This document shows positions 1 to 9,071 of a stretch of DNA of 64,000 nucleotides, in pieces (positions within the stretch are counted from its first letter, which is position 1; each line of letters begins with the position of its first letter). Position numbers and translations under genes: made by a program. The notes below the pieces were generated by a model. That model ran no database searches. It saw only the letters and a program-made list of their open reading frames with translations, and had not been told where the DNA came from. This DNA is from Neorhizobium alkalisoli. Lineage in GTDB: Bacteria > Pseudomonadota > Alphaproteobacteria > Rhizobiales > Rhizobiaceae. Where the stretch lies: the NCBI RefSeq assembly GCF_002968635.1, contig NZ_PVBN01000001.1, positions 744,001-808,000 on the forward strand, given 5' to 3'.

Positions 1-112
1 CTCGCGCCAGCTAAGAAAGCCACCGCCGCGATATTCTTCGCGAATGGGCTTAATTCTCGATGACCTCCTCCTATGTGAGGGGGAGAGAGCAAATAGCGGG
101 AGGACATCGACC

Positions 113-523
113 ATGGACATCAAGCGCAGCGGTTCGCAGCCGTCCAAGAAACAGCCAGGGGACTATTTCACCGGCGCGGTCCGCCTCGATCCGCTCAACG
201 AAGCGCAGGCGCCCGCCCGTGTTGTCGCGGCATCCGTCACCTTCGAGCCCGGCGCCCGCACCAACTGGCACACCCATCCGCTCGGCCAGACGCTGGTCGT
301 CACCGCCGGCTGCGGCCTGGCGCAGGTCTGGGGTGAGCCGATCCGGACGATCCGCCCCGGCGACGTCATCTGGTTCCCGCCGGGCGAAAAACACTGGCAC
401 GGGGCAACGGCGACCACCGCCATGACCCATATCGCCATCCAGGAGGCCCTCGACGGCAAGACGGCGGAATGGCTGGAGCCGGTCGCCGACGATCAGTATT
501 CCGGCGATGTCGCGAAGGACTGA
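113..523 (+). CDS. Small cupin-domain protein
   Basis: A 136-residue single-domain cupin. The first cupin motif is visible around [13 protein letters not shown] (the two His are likely metal ligands), and the second around [16 protein letters not shown]. This resembles the carboxymuconolactone-decarboxylase-associated or (R)-mandelonitrile lyase-like small cupins, which bind a divalent metal; the substrate cannot be told from sequence. I chose the ATG at 113 because GGGAGG lies about nine bases upstream. An in-frame start at 44 would add 23 residues without cupin character. It stands alone; the next gene runs towards it on the other strand. Confidence 0.85.
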   Translation: MDIKRSGSQPSKKQPGDYFTGAVRLDPLNEAQAPARVVAASVTFEPGARTNWHTHPLGQTLVVTAGCGLAQVWGEPIRTIRPGDVIWFPPGEKHWHGATATTAMTHIAIQEALDGKTAEWLEPVADDQYSGDVAKD

Positions 524-525
524 GG

Positions 526-951
526 TCAGTCCTTCTGATCGATCGCTTCGTCGAGCCCGTACCAGCCGTGTTTGCGCCTGGCCCAGAAGAGGGCTGCGGG
601 CGGCGCGAAATCGGGATCGCCGAAGCAGCCGACGGAAACCACGAGCGCTCCCGGCATCACTTCCGCCTCCATGTAGAGCAGCGTCCCGCAGGTCGGGCAG
701 AAGATCTGGTCCATCCAGTGGCCCTTGTCGGTCATGCGCCGGAAACGTCGGCGTTCGCCCACGTCCTCGACCACAGCCTCGACATTGAACCGCGCCCGAT
801 AGGCGAAGGCGGTGCCGGTCGCGCGCTGGCATTCGAGGCAGGCGCAGGCATAGACCCGAAGCGGTTCGCCGCGAAATGAGAGCCGCAAGCCGCCGCAGGA
901 GCAGCCTGCGGTGCGGGTGTCCGCACGGTCCGAGGCCCGGTCGCCGGTCAC
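526..951 (-). CDS. GFA / CENP-V family zinc protein
   Basis: A 141-residue protein of the glutathione-dependent formaldehyde-activating (GFA) fold. The three cysteine clusters that bind structural and catalytic zinc are visible: CSCGGL near residue 18, CACLECQRATG near 36, and FCPTCGTLLY near 84. GFA homologues are implicated in thiol or formaldehyde adduct handling, but most members, including this short one, have no proven substrate. It overlaps the upstream oxidoreductase gene by four bases (ATGA), so the two are translationally coupled in one minus-strand operon. Confidence 0.85.
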   Translation of the reverse strand: MTGDRASDRADTRTAGCSCGGLRLSFRGEPLRVYACACLECQRATGTAFAYRARFNVEAVVEDVGERRRFRRMTDKGHWMDQIFCPTCGTLLYMEAEVMPGALVVSVGCFGDPDFAPPAALFWARRKHGWYGLDEAIDQKD

Positions 952-1826
952 GCCGGGACCATGAAGCGGGCGAGCATCGCAAAATCGTCGTCCTGGTGGC
1001 CCTTGGCGATCGCCGTCTCCAACAGACTTCCGAACGCATCGGAGATTGCGGGATTGATGCCGCGCTCCCGCACGATCTCGCGCAGATGGTGGAAGGCCGC
1101 GCTATGGGCGGCGATGCTCGCGAAGGTGTCTTCGTCGCCGTGGTCGCGGCCGTCACGAACGCGCTGCATGAGGTCCTGCGTCGCCGCGTCGATGACCGGC
1201 TGGCTCTGCTTCAGGAAGTTCGCATAGGTGTCTGCGTCGATATTTTCGGCACGGGTCACGGCGAGCGCCTGAAGCGCGCCAAACAGCGTGCCCCACATCT
1301 GCGCGAGAAGCGCGCTGTCGAGTGCCGAGGCCGTGCCGAAATCCTCGCCCACGAAGGCGGACTTGCCGCCGAGCGCCATAAACAAAGCCGCATGCTTTTC
1401 GAAATGCGGTCGCGAGCCGCTGTAAAGGACCAGCGTTTCCGGATCCCCGATCATGTTCGGCGTGGTCATGATGGCGCCGTCGAGATAGGCGATCCCTTGC
1501 CTCACGGCCCACTGGCCCGTCTCGCGGCCCGTCTTCGGCGAACCGGATGTGAGCTGCACCAGAAGCTTGCCCTTCAGCACCTCCGTCACCGCAGGCCGGC
1601 GCAGCTGCGCATCGGAGGCGGCATAGTCGAGCAGGTTGACGATTGCGATGTCGGCTCCGCCGATCGCCTCTTCCGGCGTCGCCTTCGCTGTCGCGCCGAA
1701 GGCCGCGAGCGCTTCGGCCTTTTCGGCCGTCCTGTTCCAGACATGCACGTCATGGCCGTTTTTCAACAATGTCCTGACAAGCGCTGTGCCCATCCGGCCG
1801 GCGCCGAGAAAGCCTATTGTGGTCAT
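948..1826 (-). CDS. NAD(P)-dependent beta-hydroxyacid dehydrogenase/imine reductase-like oxidoreductase
   Basis: A 292-residue protein with an N-terminal Rossmann domain (GFLGAGRMG near residue 5) followed by a helical C-terminal domain, the layout of 6-phosphogluconate dehydrogenase-like beta-hydroxyacid dehydrogenases. The active-site segment near GSPKTGRETG and the C-terminal domain look closer to the NADPH-dependent imine reductase/reductive aminase branch than to classical 3-hydroxyisobutyrate dehydrogenase, so the substrate is open. The ATG at 1826 has GGAG nine bases upstream; GTG 1850 or ATG 1841 would add eight or five residues. It is divergent from an HxlR regulator, which may control it. 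Confidence 0.85.
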   Translation of the reverse strand: MTTIGFLGAGRMGTALVRTLLKNGHDVHVWNRTAEKAEALAAFGATAKATPEEAIGGADIAIVNLLDYAASDAQLRRPAVTEVLKGKLLVQLTSGSPKTGRETGQWAVRQGIAYLDGAIMTTPNMIGDPETLVLYSGSRPHFEKHAALFMALGGKSAFVGEDFGTASALDSALLAQMWGTLFGALQALAVTRAENIDADTYANFLKQSQPVIDAATQDLMQRVRDGRDHGDEDTFASIAAHSAAFHHLREIVRERGINPAISDAFGSLLETAIAKGHQDDDFAMLARFMVPA

Positions 1827-1884
1827 CGGGTCGAACTCCATATTTAACACGCCCTCTGATATGGCTGCCGGCCGGCTGGCGGTA

Positions 1885-1914
1885 AATTACGTACCTTCGG
1901 GTAAGCGGTTACGT
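1885..1914. promoter_or_regulatory. Possible operator between oxidoreductase and HxlR genes
   Basis: The 107-base divergent intergenic region holds two adjacent short inverted repeats, TACC-TTCG-GGTA (1892-1902) and GTAA-GCGG-TTAC (1901-1912). HxlR-type regulators usually bind short dyads of this kind between themselves and a divergent target. The assignment rests on position and symmetry only. Confidence 0.3.
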
Positions 1915-1933
1915 TGAGGTAAGGAGATCAAAG

Positions 1934-2314
1934 ATGAAACGGCTACCGGACGACGATTGCGGCTTTGCGAGCGCCCTCAACGTGATCGGCGGAAAATGGA
2001 AGACCGACATCCTCTGGGAGATCAACGTAGCGCCGCGCCGCTTCGGCGAGCTGAGACGCATCCTTGCGGGCGTCAGCGAGAAAGTTCTCGCCCAGCAGCT
2101 TCGCGAGATGGAGGCAGACGATCTGATCCGCCGCGAGGTGTTTCCGGGAAAGGTGCAGCGGGTGGAATATTCGGCGACGGAATTCGGCCGCAGCCTCAAT
2201 CACGCGGTTGGCGTCATGGCGGACTGGGGCAAGGGCTACGAGATTCGCATGGCCCAGAAGGCCGAAGAGCAGGCCGAGGAGCAGGCCGAGAGGTCGATCG
2301 CGCTCAGCGCCTGA
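1934..2314 (+). CDS. HxlR-family transcriptional regulator
   Basis: A 126-residue winged-helix protein with the HxlR signature: a single N-terminal Cys (DDDCGF), the segment VIGGKWKTDILWEI, and the recognition region RRFGELRRILAGVSEKVLAQ. Family members often sense electrophiles, oxidants or metabolites through the conserved Cys. The C-terminus carries a short Glu/Ala-rich repeat (AEEQAEEQAE). It is divergent from the oxidoreductase-GFA operon, its probable target. Start at ATG 1934, with GGAG about nine bases upstream. Confidence 0.88.
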   Translation: MKRLPDDDCGFASALNVIGGKWKTDILWEINVAPRRFGELRRILAGVSEKVLAQQLREMEADDLIRREVFPGKVQRVEYSATEFGRSLNHAVGVMADWGKGYEIRMAQKAEEQAEEQAERSIALSA

Positions 2315-2390
2315 TTATTTGTTGCCTTGATACGGGCTTCATCCGGCCCTGATATCACCTCTCCAGATCAAAATCCCAAGAGGAGCCGCC

Positions 2391-3265
2391 ATGCCCAGCC
2401 AGACCCGCATCGCAAACCAGCATCTGACGGTCGATGTCTCTTCTCTCGGTGCGGAAATGCAGAACCTCACGACGGCCGATGGCCGCTCCTGGCTGTGGAA
2501 TGGCGATGCAGCTTTCTGGAACGGCCGCTCGCCGGTGCTTTTTCCGATGGTCGGCAAGGCGCCGGAAAACAGGATCAGCATCGAGGGTAGATCCTATGAG
2601 ATGGGCCAGCACGGTTTTGCCCGCAGGGCGGAATTCGCGCTTGGCGCTTCCAGCCAAACCATGTGCCGCTATGAACTGGCCGCCTCGGAAACCACGCGGG
2701 CCATTTATCCGTTCGAATTCCTGCTGGCGGTGGAGCACGCGCTGGACGGTCTGAAGCTCACCGTATCGGCGGAGGTGGAAAACCGCGATACTCGACCGAT
2801 GCCCTTCGGCCTCGGCTTCCATCCGGCTTTCCTCTGGCCGCTGCCGGACGCTGATGGGCAGGCTCATACCGTGACGCTCGACAACCATGCCGAACCGGCG
2901 CTCGTCCGCCTCGGCATGGATTGATAGACCCCGAAAAGCTTGCTTCGCCGTTCAAGGAGGGCCGGCTCACGCTCGATCATGCCATGTTCGACGCCGATGC
3001 GATGATCTTTCCCGAAGGCGCCGGCGAAGGTCTCGTCTATGCCGCCGAAGGCGGGCCGGCGCTCAGGTTCTCCTTCGAAAACCTGCCCAACCTGGCCCTC
3101 TGGCAAAAGCCTGGCGCACCCTTCATCTGCATCGAGCCCTGGCACGGCACGGCAGCCGAACTCGGTGGTTCCGACGACCTCGCCGAGCGCCCCTGGAGCG
3201 TCATCCTGCAGCCGGGAAGAAAGGCGCGGTTTGCCTTCACGGTGGAACTGCCCGGCCAGGTTTGA
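2391..3265 (+). pseudogene. Aldose 1-epimerase family gene, frameshifted
   Basis: Two abutting reading frames together make one mutarotase-like beta-sandwich protein of about 290 residues. The N-terminal 177 residues (2391-2924) include NGRSPVLFPMVGK and the FGLGFHPAFLWPLP motif with the conserved His. The C-terminal part starts near 2909 in the next frame with LIDPEKLASPFKEG and ends at 3265 with PWHGTAAELGG and a normal C-terminus. Continuity would be restored by one extra base near 2912 (CTC-CGG-CAT instead of CTCGGCAT). It is either a true frameshift or a sequencing error. AGGAG precedes the start. Intact homologues interconvert sugar anomers. Confidence 0.8.
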
Positions 3266-3357
3266 GGGCCTCCATCGCCGGTCTACCTCCCTCGGACTAT
3301 TTTCCGGAAAGGCGGACGCAAGTATCATCTAGGCCGCACATTGGCGGAGGATGGGCA

Positions 3358-4164
3358 ATGACCGAAGCTTCCCGGCATGACGCGTGGCAGATGGGCGACA
3401 GCTACGACCTCTATATGGGCCGATGGAGCCGGCAGATCGCACCACTTTTCCTCGAATGGCTAAGGCCCGGACGCAAGCTTGACTGGCTGGAGGTCGGCTG
3501 CGGCACGGGCGCGCTGTCGGCGGCGATCCTCGCCGGCTGCGATCCTCGAAGCCTGATCGGCATCGATCCGTCGGAAGGGTTCCTGAACAAGGCGCGGGCG
3601 AATGTGAAGGATCCGCGGGCGGGGTTTCGCGTGGGCGACGCGCAAGCGCTGTCGCTCCCTTCGGGCACGATGGACATCGTCGTTTCCGGGCTGATGGTCA
3701 ACTTCGTGCCCGACAGACAAAAGGCGTTGCAGGAAATGGCGCGCGTCGCGAGGGCAGGTGCCACTCTGGCCTTCTATGTCTGGGATTATCCGGGCGGTGG
3801 CATGGGGTTCATGCGCGCATTCTGGACGGCAGCCGGCGCGCTGGACCCCGCTGCCCGCGAGCTTAGCGAGGACCGCCGCTTCCCCTTCTGCACCCGGGAT
3901 CAGCTGGCCGATCTGGCGCGGCAATCGGGATGGGCGGATGTCGAAGCGGGCGAGGTCGAGGTTCCGACACGCTTCAAGAATTTTGAAGATTTCTGGCGCC
4001 CCTTCACGCTCGGCGCGGGGCCGGCGCCCGGCTATTGCGTCAGCCTGCCGGCCGAACAGCGGCAACGGCTCAAGGAAAAACTGGAGGCCGATCTTCGTTA
4101 CGAGAGCGACGGCTCCGTTGCCTTTCGGGCAAAGGCCTGGACCATCCGCGGTCGGGCGATCTAA
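3358..4164 (+). CDS. Class I SAM-dependent methyltransferase
   Basis: A 268-residue Rossmann-fold methyltransferase. Motif I is LEVGCGTGALSAAI near residue 45; the acidic post-I loop follows at IGIDPSEGF, and the VGDAQALSLPSGTMDIVVSG segment matches the type-11 ubiE-like family. The C-terminal half has several Trp/Phe residues that probably line the acceptor site. The acceptor is unknown. I chose ATG 3358, with GGAGG seven bases upstream, over a 157-residue longer open frame that only shadows the preceding pseudogene. It appears monocistronic. Confidence 0.88.
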   Translation: MTEASRHDAWQMGDSYDLYMGRWSRQIAPLFLEWLRPGRKLDWLEVGCGTGALSAAILAGCDPRSLIGIDPSEGFLNKARANVKDPRAGFRVGDAQALSLPSGTMDIVVSGLMVNFVPDRQKALQEMARVARAGATLAFYVWDYPGGGMGFMRAFWTAAGALDPAARELSEDRRFPFCTRDQLADLARQSGWADVEAGEVEVPTRFKNFEDFWRPFTLGAGPAPGYCVSLPAEQRQRLKEKLEADLRYESDGSVAFRAKAWTIRGRAI

Positions 4165-4222
4165 TCCCCCATCCCGGTGGCGTGGCACGCGCCAGCGCCT
4201 TGATGGATAAGGCAGATGGCGA

Positions 4223-4687
4223 TCAACCGGGCTCGGGATAGGGCGTGCCGTCCTTGTGAACGAACCGGCCGTCCGCATTGGCGCTCATCATGTCGATGTC
4301 GGAGCAGGTGGTGATGTCGGCGGGCGAGCGTGAGCCGACTTCAAGATAAACCGCCATGGCGCCCGATCTGTTGATCAGGTGATGGCCGTTGCCGGAGCCT
4401 TTCCGGAAGGTGGCGCAATCGCCGGCTCGCAGCATCGTCTCGCCATCATCCTCGATCAGCGCCAGTTCGCCTTCCAGCACATAGACGAATTCATCCTCAG
4501 CCGAATGCCAGTGGCGCTGGCTCGACCAGTTGCCCGGTGGAAGGCGCATCAGGTTGACGCCGAAATCAGTCAGTCCGCCGGCGTCACCCAGTCGTTGCCG
4601 CACGCGTTGGGCGCAGGGAGCGTCGAATGGCGCCGGGTATCCCGAGCCTTTGCGTGCCGGTATGGCGGCGAGGTCTAACTTGGGCAT
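4223..4687 (-). CDS. Cupin-domain protein
   Basis: A 154-residue single cupin. Motif 1 is visible at SSQRHWHSAEDEFVYVLEGE (two His and a Glu as likely metal ligands) and motif 2 at GDCATFRKGSGNGHHLINR. The C-terminal tail (SDIDMMSANADGRFVHKDG) is typical of rhizobial cupins annotated as auxin-binding or ectoine-synthase-like. No catalytic role can be assigned. It reads towards the methyltransferase and lies upstream of msrB on the same strand, about 100 bases apart, so it may be a separate transcript. Confidence 0.85.
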   Translation of the reverse strand: MPKLDLAAIPARKGSGYPAPFDAPCAQRVRQRLGDAGGLTDFGVNLMRLPPGNWSSQRHWHSAEDEFVYVLEGELALIEDDGETMLRAGDCATFRKGSGNGHHLINRSGAMAVYLEVGSRSPADITTCSDIDMMSANADGRFVHKDGTPYPEPG

Positions 4688-4787
4688 GGCTTTTTTCCGA
4701 GCGACGGGTGAGCCAGGCTCGCACGTGTTCGAGGTGCGAGCAACCGGCGCAATTCCCGAGAGACAACTTGTTTTCGCAAGCCGGCCT

Positions 4788-5198
4788 TTACTTGAGCGGC
4801 TCGAAGGTCATCGCATGGCCGTTGATGCAGTAACGCAGGCCGGTCGGCGGCGGACCGTCGGGAAAGACGTGGCCGAGGTGGCCGCCGCAATTGGCGCAGC
4901 GCACTTCCGTGCGGACCATGCCGTGCGAGCTGTCGCTGTATTCGGTCACCGCACCCGGCTTCACCGGCTCGAAATAGCTCGGCCAGCCGCAACCGGAATC
5001 GAACTTCGTGTCGGAGATGAAGAGTTTCTCGCCGCAGCCGGCGCAGTGGTAGACACCCTTTTCCTTGCTGTTCCAGAAGGGGCCGGTGAAGGCCCTCTCG
5101 GTGCCGGCCTGCCTGAGGATGCGATACTGCTCGGAGGAGAGCTGCTCGCGCCATTCCACATCGCTCTTGTGAACTTTTGGGGTGGTGACATCGGACAT
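4788..5198 (-). CDS. msrB: Peptide-methionine (R)-S-oxide reductase MsrB
   Basis: A 136-residue full-length MsrB. It reduces methionine-R-sulfoxide in proteins. Two zinc-binding CxxC pairs are present (HCAGCGEKL and [10 protein letters not shown]), and the catalytic Cys lies in the RYCINGHAM motif near the C-terminus; [10 protein letters not shown] is the family substrate-site segment. The ATG at 5198 (MSDVTTPKV) has AAGGA about ten bases upstream; a longer frame to 5234 is less likely. It is a cytosolic repair enzyme transcribed divergently from the mrp operon. Confidence 0.95.
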   Translation of the reverse strand: MSDVTTPKVHKSDVEWREQLSSEQYRILRQAGTERAFTGPFWNSKEKGVYHCAGCGEKLFISDTKFDSGCGWPSYFEPVKPGAVTEYSDSSHGMVRTEVRCANCGGHLGHVFPDGPPPTGLRYCINGHAMTFEPLK

Positions 5199-5368
5199 CG
5201 ACGGGATCCTTTCGTTTTCCCCATAGATAGGCATCGGGGGCGTTCCCGGAAAGCCGTGTTCCTGTGTGTTGTGCCCGGTTTTGCTTGAGGCGGGGAAAGC
5301 TTTACCCTAGAAAGCCAGTTCCTTCCGAATGCTCGGGGGAATTCTGGGGTTTCAACCGAGGAGATGAC

Positions 5369-7714
5369 ATGGCCGCCAATGTGCCGGCATTGACATTCAT
5401 CGTCCTTTTTCTCCCCGTCCTGGCCGCTGTTCTCGCCCCAGGTTTGACCCGCTTTCTGGGCGACAAGGCAGCCTGGGTCCTGGCGCTCGCGCCGGCGCTC
5501 GCCTTCCTGCATTTTTGCACCTTCCTGGGCGAGGTCGCCGCGGGCGAAGTGGTGACCGGCGGCTACGCCTGGGTGCCGAGCTTCAATCTGTCTTTCTCCT
5601 GGTTTCTCGATGGGCTGTCGCTCACCTTCGCGCTGCTGATCACCGGCATAGGCACGCTGATCGTCATCTATTCCGGCGGCTACATGAAGGGTCATCCGGA
5701 TCAGGGGCGGTTCCTCGCGTTTATTCTCCTCTTCATGGGCGCAATGCTCGGGCTTGTCGTCTCCGACAGTTTCCTGATGCTCTTCGTCTATTGGGAACTC
5801 ACTTCCATCACTTCCTTCCTGCTGATCGGTTTCGACCATGAGCGGGAGGCCGCGCGTCGCGCCGCTCTGCAGGCGCTGGTGGTGACCGGCGGCGGCGGGC
5901 TCTGCCTGCTCGCCGGTCTCGTCTTTCTCTGGAATATCACGGGCGTCACGCAGCTTTCGCTGCTCGTCCATCTGGAAAACGGCCTGCGCGAAAGCCCTTT
6001 CTATCTGGCCACACTCGTTCTGGTTCTGGCCGGCGCCTTCACCAAATCGGCGCAATTTCCGTTCCATTTCTGGCTGCCGAACGCCATGGAGGCGCCGACG
6101 CCGGTTTCCGCCTATCTGCATTCGGCGACCATGGTGAAGGCCGGTGTCTATTTGCTGATGCGACTGAACCCGGTGATGGGAAAAACGCCCGCCTGGGAAA
6201 TACTTCTGCCTTTCTTCGGCGGCATCACGCTGATCTCAGGCACGCTTCTTGCCGTCCGGCAGACGGACCTGAAGCTGATGCTCGCCTATACGACCATGGC
6301 CTCGCTCGGCCTTCTCGTCATGCTCACCGGCTTCGGGGCGCCGCATGCGGTCGAAGCGGCGGTGCTCTATCTGGTCGCCCATTCGCTGTTCAAGGGCGCG
6401 CTCTTCATGGTCGCCGGCACGGTGGATCATGAAACGGGCACACGGGATCTGACGAAACTCGCTGGCCTTCGAACCGCCATGCCCATCACCTTCGGCGCGG
6501 CGCTGCTCGCGGCATTGTCCATGGGCGGGCTGCCGCTCTTTTTCGGCTTCCTCGCCAAGGAGGAGATCTATGCGGCGCTTGCGGCCGGAAATCCCCGTGC
6601 CGTCTTTTTCACCGGCCTTGCAGTGGCCGGCAATGCGCTGATGTTCGCGATCGCATTTGCGGTCGGGCTGAAACCCTTTCTCGGCCCTCGCATCGAGACC
6701 CCGAAACATGCCCATGAAGGCCCGGTTACGCTCTGGCTGGGGCCTGTGGTGCTGGCGGCGCTCGGCCTGCTGGCGACGCTCTTTTCCGCCCTCGCCCATC
6801 GCTACGTCTCCTCGCCGATGGCGAGCGCCATTACCGATCAAAAGGTGACGGTCGACATCGCCGTCATGCCGCATGTCGGTCTGCCGCTGATGCTTTCGCT
6901 CATCACCATGACGCTCGGCGCGCTCGTCTACTGGCGGCTCGATACCGCCCGCGCGCTGATGGTCCGGGCGCTCGAAAATCTTGGACCGGGCCCTGACCGG
7001 GGCTTTGATCGCCTGGTTTGCGGGCTGGTCCGCCTGTCCGTCGCCATCACCCGCTTCGTGCAGCCCGGACGGCTGGAGATCTATATCACCGCGACCTTCA
7101 TCCTGTTGGCACTGACGCTGCTCGTGCCGCCCCTGGTCTTCGGCGAACTGCCCGGCATGCCCGCCTGGCCGCAAAACCTGCTGGTGCAGGAGGGGGCCTT
7201 CCTGCTGATCGCGCTGATCGGCATCCTCGCTGTGGTGCGCGCGACGGACCGGCTGACGGCGATCGTCTCGCTCGGCATCCAGGGATTTGCCGTCGCGGTG
7301 ATCTTCCTGCTGTTCGGCGCGCCGGACCTGTCCTTTACGCAGTTCATGGTGGAAACGCTGTCGGTCGTCATCCTGGCGCTGGTCATGACGCGGCTGAGGC
7401 TTTCCCCGCGCGATCACCGGCCGGTCGGACAGATGCTGTTCGACGCGATGGTCGGTGTCGCCTGCGGGCTCGGTTTCACGCTGTTGCTGATGAAGTCGGT
7501 GGAGGCGCCGTTCGACAACCTGCTGACCGATTTCTTCAACGCCTATTCCAAGACCATCGCCCACGGCGCCAATGTCGTAAACGTCATCATCGTCGATTTC
7601 CGCGGCACGGATACATTGGGCGAGATCGCGGTGGTGATGGTGACCGGGCTTGCGGTTCTCGCGCTGATCCGGGTGCGGGCAGGCAAACGTGCCGGATCGG
7701 GGGAGGGGCGATAA
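5369..7714 (+). CDS. mrpA: Mrp cation/H+ antiporter subunit A
   Basis: A 781-residue polytopic membrane protein homologous to complex I NuoL, the largest subunit of the Mrp (MnhA/PhaA) antiporter, which exchanges Na+ or K+ for protons. Landmarks are the proton-channel Glu in [16 protein letters not shown], the Lys in [14 protein letters not shown], and the C-terminal MrpA-type domain ending near [15 protein letters not shown]. In Sinorhizobium the orthologous pha locus supports alkaline adaptation and potassium efflux. I chose ATG 5369 with GAGGAG upstream. It is the first gene of mrpABCDEFG. Confidence 0.95.
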   Translation: MAANVPALTFIVLFLPVLAAVLAPGLTRFLGDKAAWVLALAPALAFLHFCTFLGEVAAGEVVTGGYAWVPSFNLSFSWFLDGLSLTFALLITGIGTLIVIYSGGYMKGHPDQGRFLAFILLFMGAMLGLVVSDSFLMLFVYWELTSITSFLLIGFDHEREAARRAALQALVVTGGGGLCLLAGLVFLWNITGVTQLSLLVHLENGLRESPFYLATLVLVLAGAFTKSAQFPFHFWLPNAMEAPTPVSAYLHSATMVKAGVYLLMRLNPVMGKTPAWEILLPFFGGITLISGTLLAVRQTDLKLMLAYTTMASLGLLVMLTGFGAPHAVEAAVLYLVAHSLFKGALFMVAGTVDHETGTRDLTKLAGLRTAMPITFGAALLAALSMGGLPLFFGFLAKEEIYAALAAGNPRAVFFTGLAVAGNALMFAIAFAVGLKPFLGPRIETPKHAHEGPVTLWLGPVVLAALGLLATLFSALAHRYVSSPMASAITDQKVTVDIAVMPHVGLPLMLSLITMTLGALVYWRLDTARALMVRALENLGPGPDRGFDRLVCGLVRLSVAITRFVQPGRLEIYITATFILLALTLLVPPLVFGELPGMPAWPQNLLVQEGAFLLIALIGILAVVRATDRLTAIVSLGIQGFAVAVIFLLFGAPDLSFTQFMVETLSVVILALVMTRLRLSPRDHRPVGQMLFDAMVGVACGLGFTLLLMKSVEAPFDNLLTDFFNAYSKTIAHGANVVNVIIVDFRGTDTLGEIAVVMVTGLAVLALIRVRAGKRAGSGEGR

Positions 7715-7732
7715 TGCCGGCATGCGCGGCTC

Positions 7733-7890
7733 ACCCCCCTCTGCCCTGCCGGGCATCTCCCCCACAAGGGGGGAGATCGGACAGCGGCCACGCCCGTGTC
7801 CCCATCGACCTTTGCGATTTGGCGATCCCGGTGCGCCCAGCCGATCTCCCCACCCGTGGGGGAGATGCCCGGCAGGGCAGAGGGGGGCGA
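7733..7890. repeat. RIME-like palindromic element between mrpA and mrpB
   Basis: Two inverted arms of about 45 bases (7734-7780 and 7841-7888) share CTCTGCCCTGCCGGGCATCT and are reverse complements of each other. Each arm also contains its own CTCCCC...GGGGAG dyad. About 60 unique bases separate them. The same family occurs at 8836-9046. This matches the rhizobial intergenic mosaic elements in layout. On RNA it would fold into a long stem with two inner hairpins. Confidence 0.85.
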
Positions 7891-7934
7891 TCTTGCTCGA
7901 CGGTGGTCATGCACGCGATGGAGGGCGGCCGCTC

Positions 7935-8432
7935 ATGAACACGCTCATCCTGCGCACCGTCGCCCCCGTTCTCACTGCGCTGATGCTCCTGTTTTCCGTC
8001 TTCGTCCTCCTGCGCGGCCATAACGAACCGGGCGGCGGCTTTATCGGCGGTCTGATCGCCGTCTCCGCGCTGGCGATCTATGGCATCGCCTTCGGGGTTT
8101 CTGCCGTGCGCCGGGCGATCCGCTTTCATCCGATGGCAATCGCCGGTTCCGGCCTGCTGCTTGCCACGCTCTCCGGCCTGATCTCCATCTTTGCCGGCGT
8201 GCCCTTCATGTCAGGCCTCTGGATCTATCCGGAAGTCCTCGGCGTGGAAGTGCCGCTGTCGACCGTCATGTCCTTCGATATCGGGGTCTATCTGGTGGTG
8301 GTCGGAGCCATCACCTCCATTGCGCTGGCGCTGGAGCAGGATTCCGAACCGCGGGAAGTTGTCGCCGAACCACCGCCCCTCCGGGCGAAAAGGCCCCGGA
8401 AACCGCGCCCCAAGCCGAAAGTGGAGGGCTGA
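7935..8432 (+). CDS. mrpB: Mrp antiporter subunit B
   Basis: A 165-residue MnhB/MrpB protein with four predicted membrane segments. The family motif [16 protein letters not shown] lies near residue 28, and the second conserved stretch [20 protein letters not shown] near 100. The C-terminus is a long Pro/Lys/Arg-rich cytoplasmic tail ([18 protein letters not shown]), unusual for the family. The start is ATG 7935, behind the palindromic element. It overlaps mrpC by one base (TGATG). Confidence 0.93.
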   Translation: MNTLILRTVAPVLTALMLLFSVFVLLRGHNEPGGGFIGGLIAVSALAIYGIAFGVSAVRRAIRFHPMAIAGSGLLLATLSGLISIFAGVPFMSGLWIYPEVLGVEVPLSTVMSFDIGVYLVVVGAITSIALALEQDSEPREVVAEPPPLRAKRPRKPRPKPKVEG

Positions 8433-8809
8433 TGGAAGCGCTGTTTGCCATCCTCATCGGCCTGTTCTTCGCTGCCGCGATCTATCTCATGCTGTCGAAG
8501 CATACGGTGCGCATCCTGCTCGGCATCGTGCTGCTCGGCAATGGCGTGAACCTGCTGCTCTTCACCACCGGCCGCCTGACCCGCGAAGTGCCGCCTATCA
8601 TCCCGAATGGCATGGATGCCTTGGCCGCGGGCGCCGCCAACCCGCTGCCGCAGGCGCTGATCCTCACCGCGATCGTCATCTCCTTTTCCTTCTTCGCCTT
8701 CCTTCTGGTGCTGACCTACCGCGCCTACCAGGAACTCGGCACCGACAACACCGACGAGATGCGCCTTGCCGAACCGCGAGACGAAGAACGTCCGCCGCTG
8801 GGGTATTGA
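8432..8809 (+). CDS. mrpC: Mrp antiporter subunit C (NuoK-like)
   Basis: A 125-residue protein with three membrane helices, homologous to NuoK of complex I. The family region IVLLGNGVNLLLFTTGR and the downstream NPLPQALILTAIVISFSF are clear. The start overlaps the mrpB stop, so translation is coupled. The last about 25 residues are hydrophilic. A 262-base gap containing a palindromic element separates it from mrpD. Confidence 0.95.
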   Translation: MEALFAILIGLFFAAAIYLMLSKHTVRILLGIVLLGNGVNLLLFTTGRLTREVPPIIPNGMDALAAGAANPLPQALILTAIVISFSFFAFLLVLTYRAYQELGTDNTDEMRLAEPRDEERPPLGY

Positions 8810-8835
8810 AGGGATGGTGTTGCACATTACGCCGG

Positions 8836-9046
8836 ACACCCCCCTCTGCCCTGCCGGGCATCTCCCCCTCAAGGGGGGAGATCGACAAGCGGCGCGCTCC
8901 CCGCTCCATATCTGTCGGGGAGACTTGGCGATTGCCAAGTCTCATGGCCGACGCCTTGCTTCGCCACCGCTGATTTGGGCAGAACGCCGGCCCCATCCGA
9001 TCTCCCCCCTTGAGGGGGAGATGCCCGGCAGGGCAGAGGGGGGTGT
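8836..9046. repeat. RIME-like palindromic element between mrpC and mrpD
   Basis: Same family as the element at 7733. The left arm is about 8838-8884 and the right arm about 8998-9044, inverted, each with the GCCCTGCCGGGCATCTCCCC core and an inner GGGG/CCCC dyad. The interior (about 110 bases) is unrelated to that of the first element. The right arm lies within about 25 bases of the mrpD start codon and could affect its translation or mRNA stability. Confidence 0.85.
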
Positions 9047-9071
9047 TTTTGCCCGGGGGGAGGTTCAATAG

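Noticed and set aside
2887..3357. N-terminal extension of the methyltransferase gene to 2887
   Set aside because: The extra residues are an out-of-frame reading of the epimerase pseudogene; ATG 3358 has a good ribosome-binding site.
6236..7765. 509-codon open frame opposite to mrpA
   Set aside because: It is the Arg/Gln/His-rich shadow of a GC-rich gene; mrpA has clear family motifs in the other strand.
7733..9046. CRISPR array
   Set aside because: The repeated sequences in the mrp operon are inverted pairs, not regularly spaced direct repeats.
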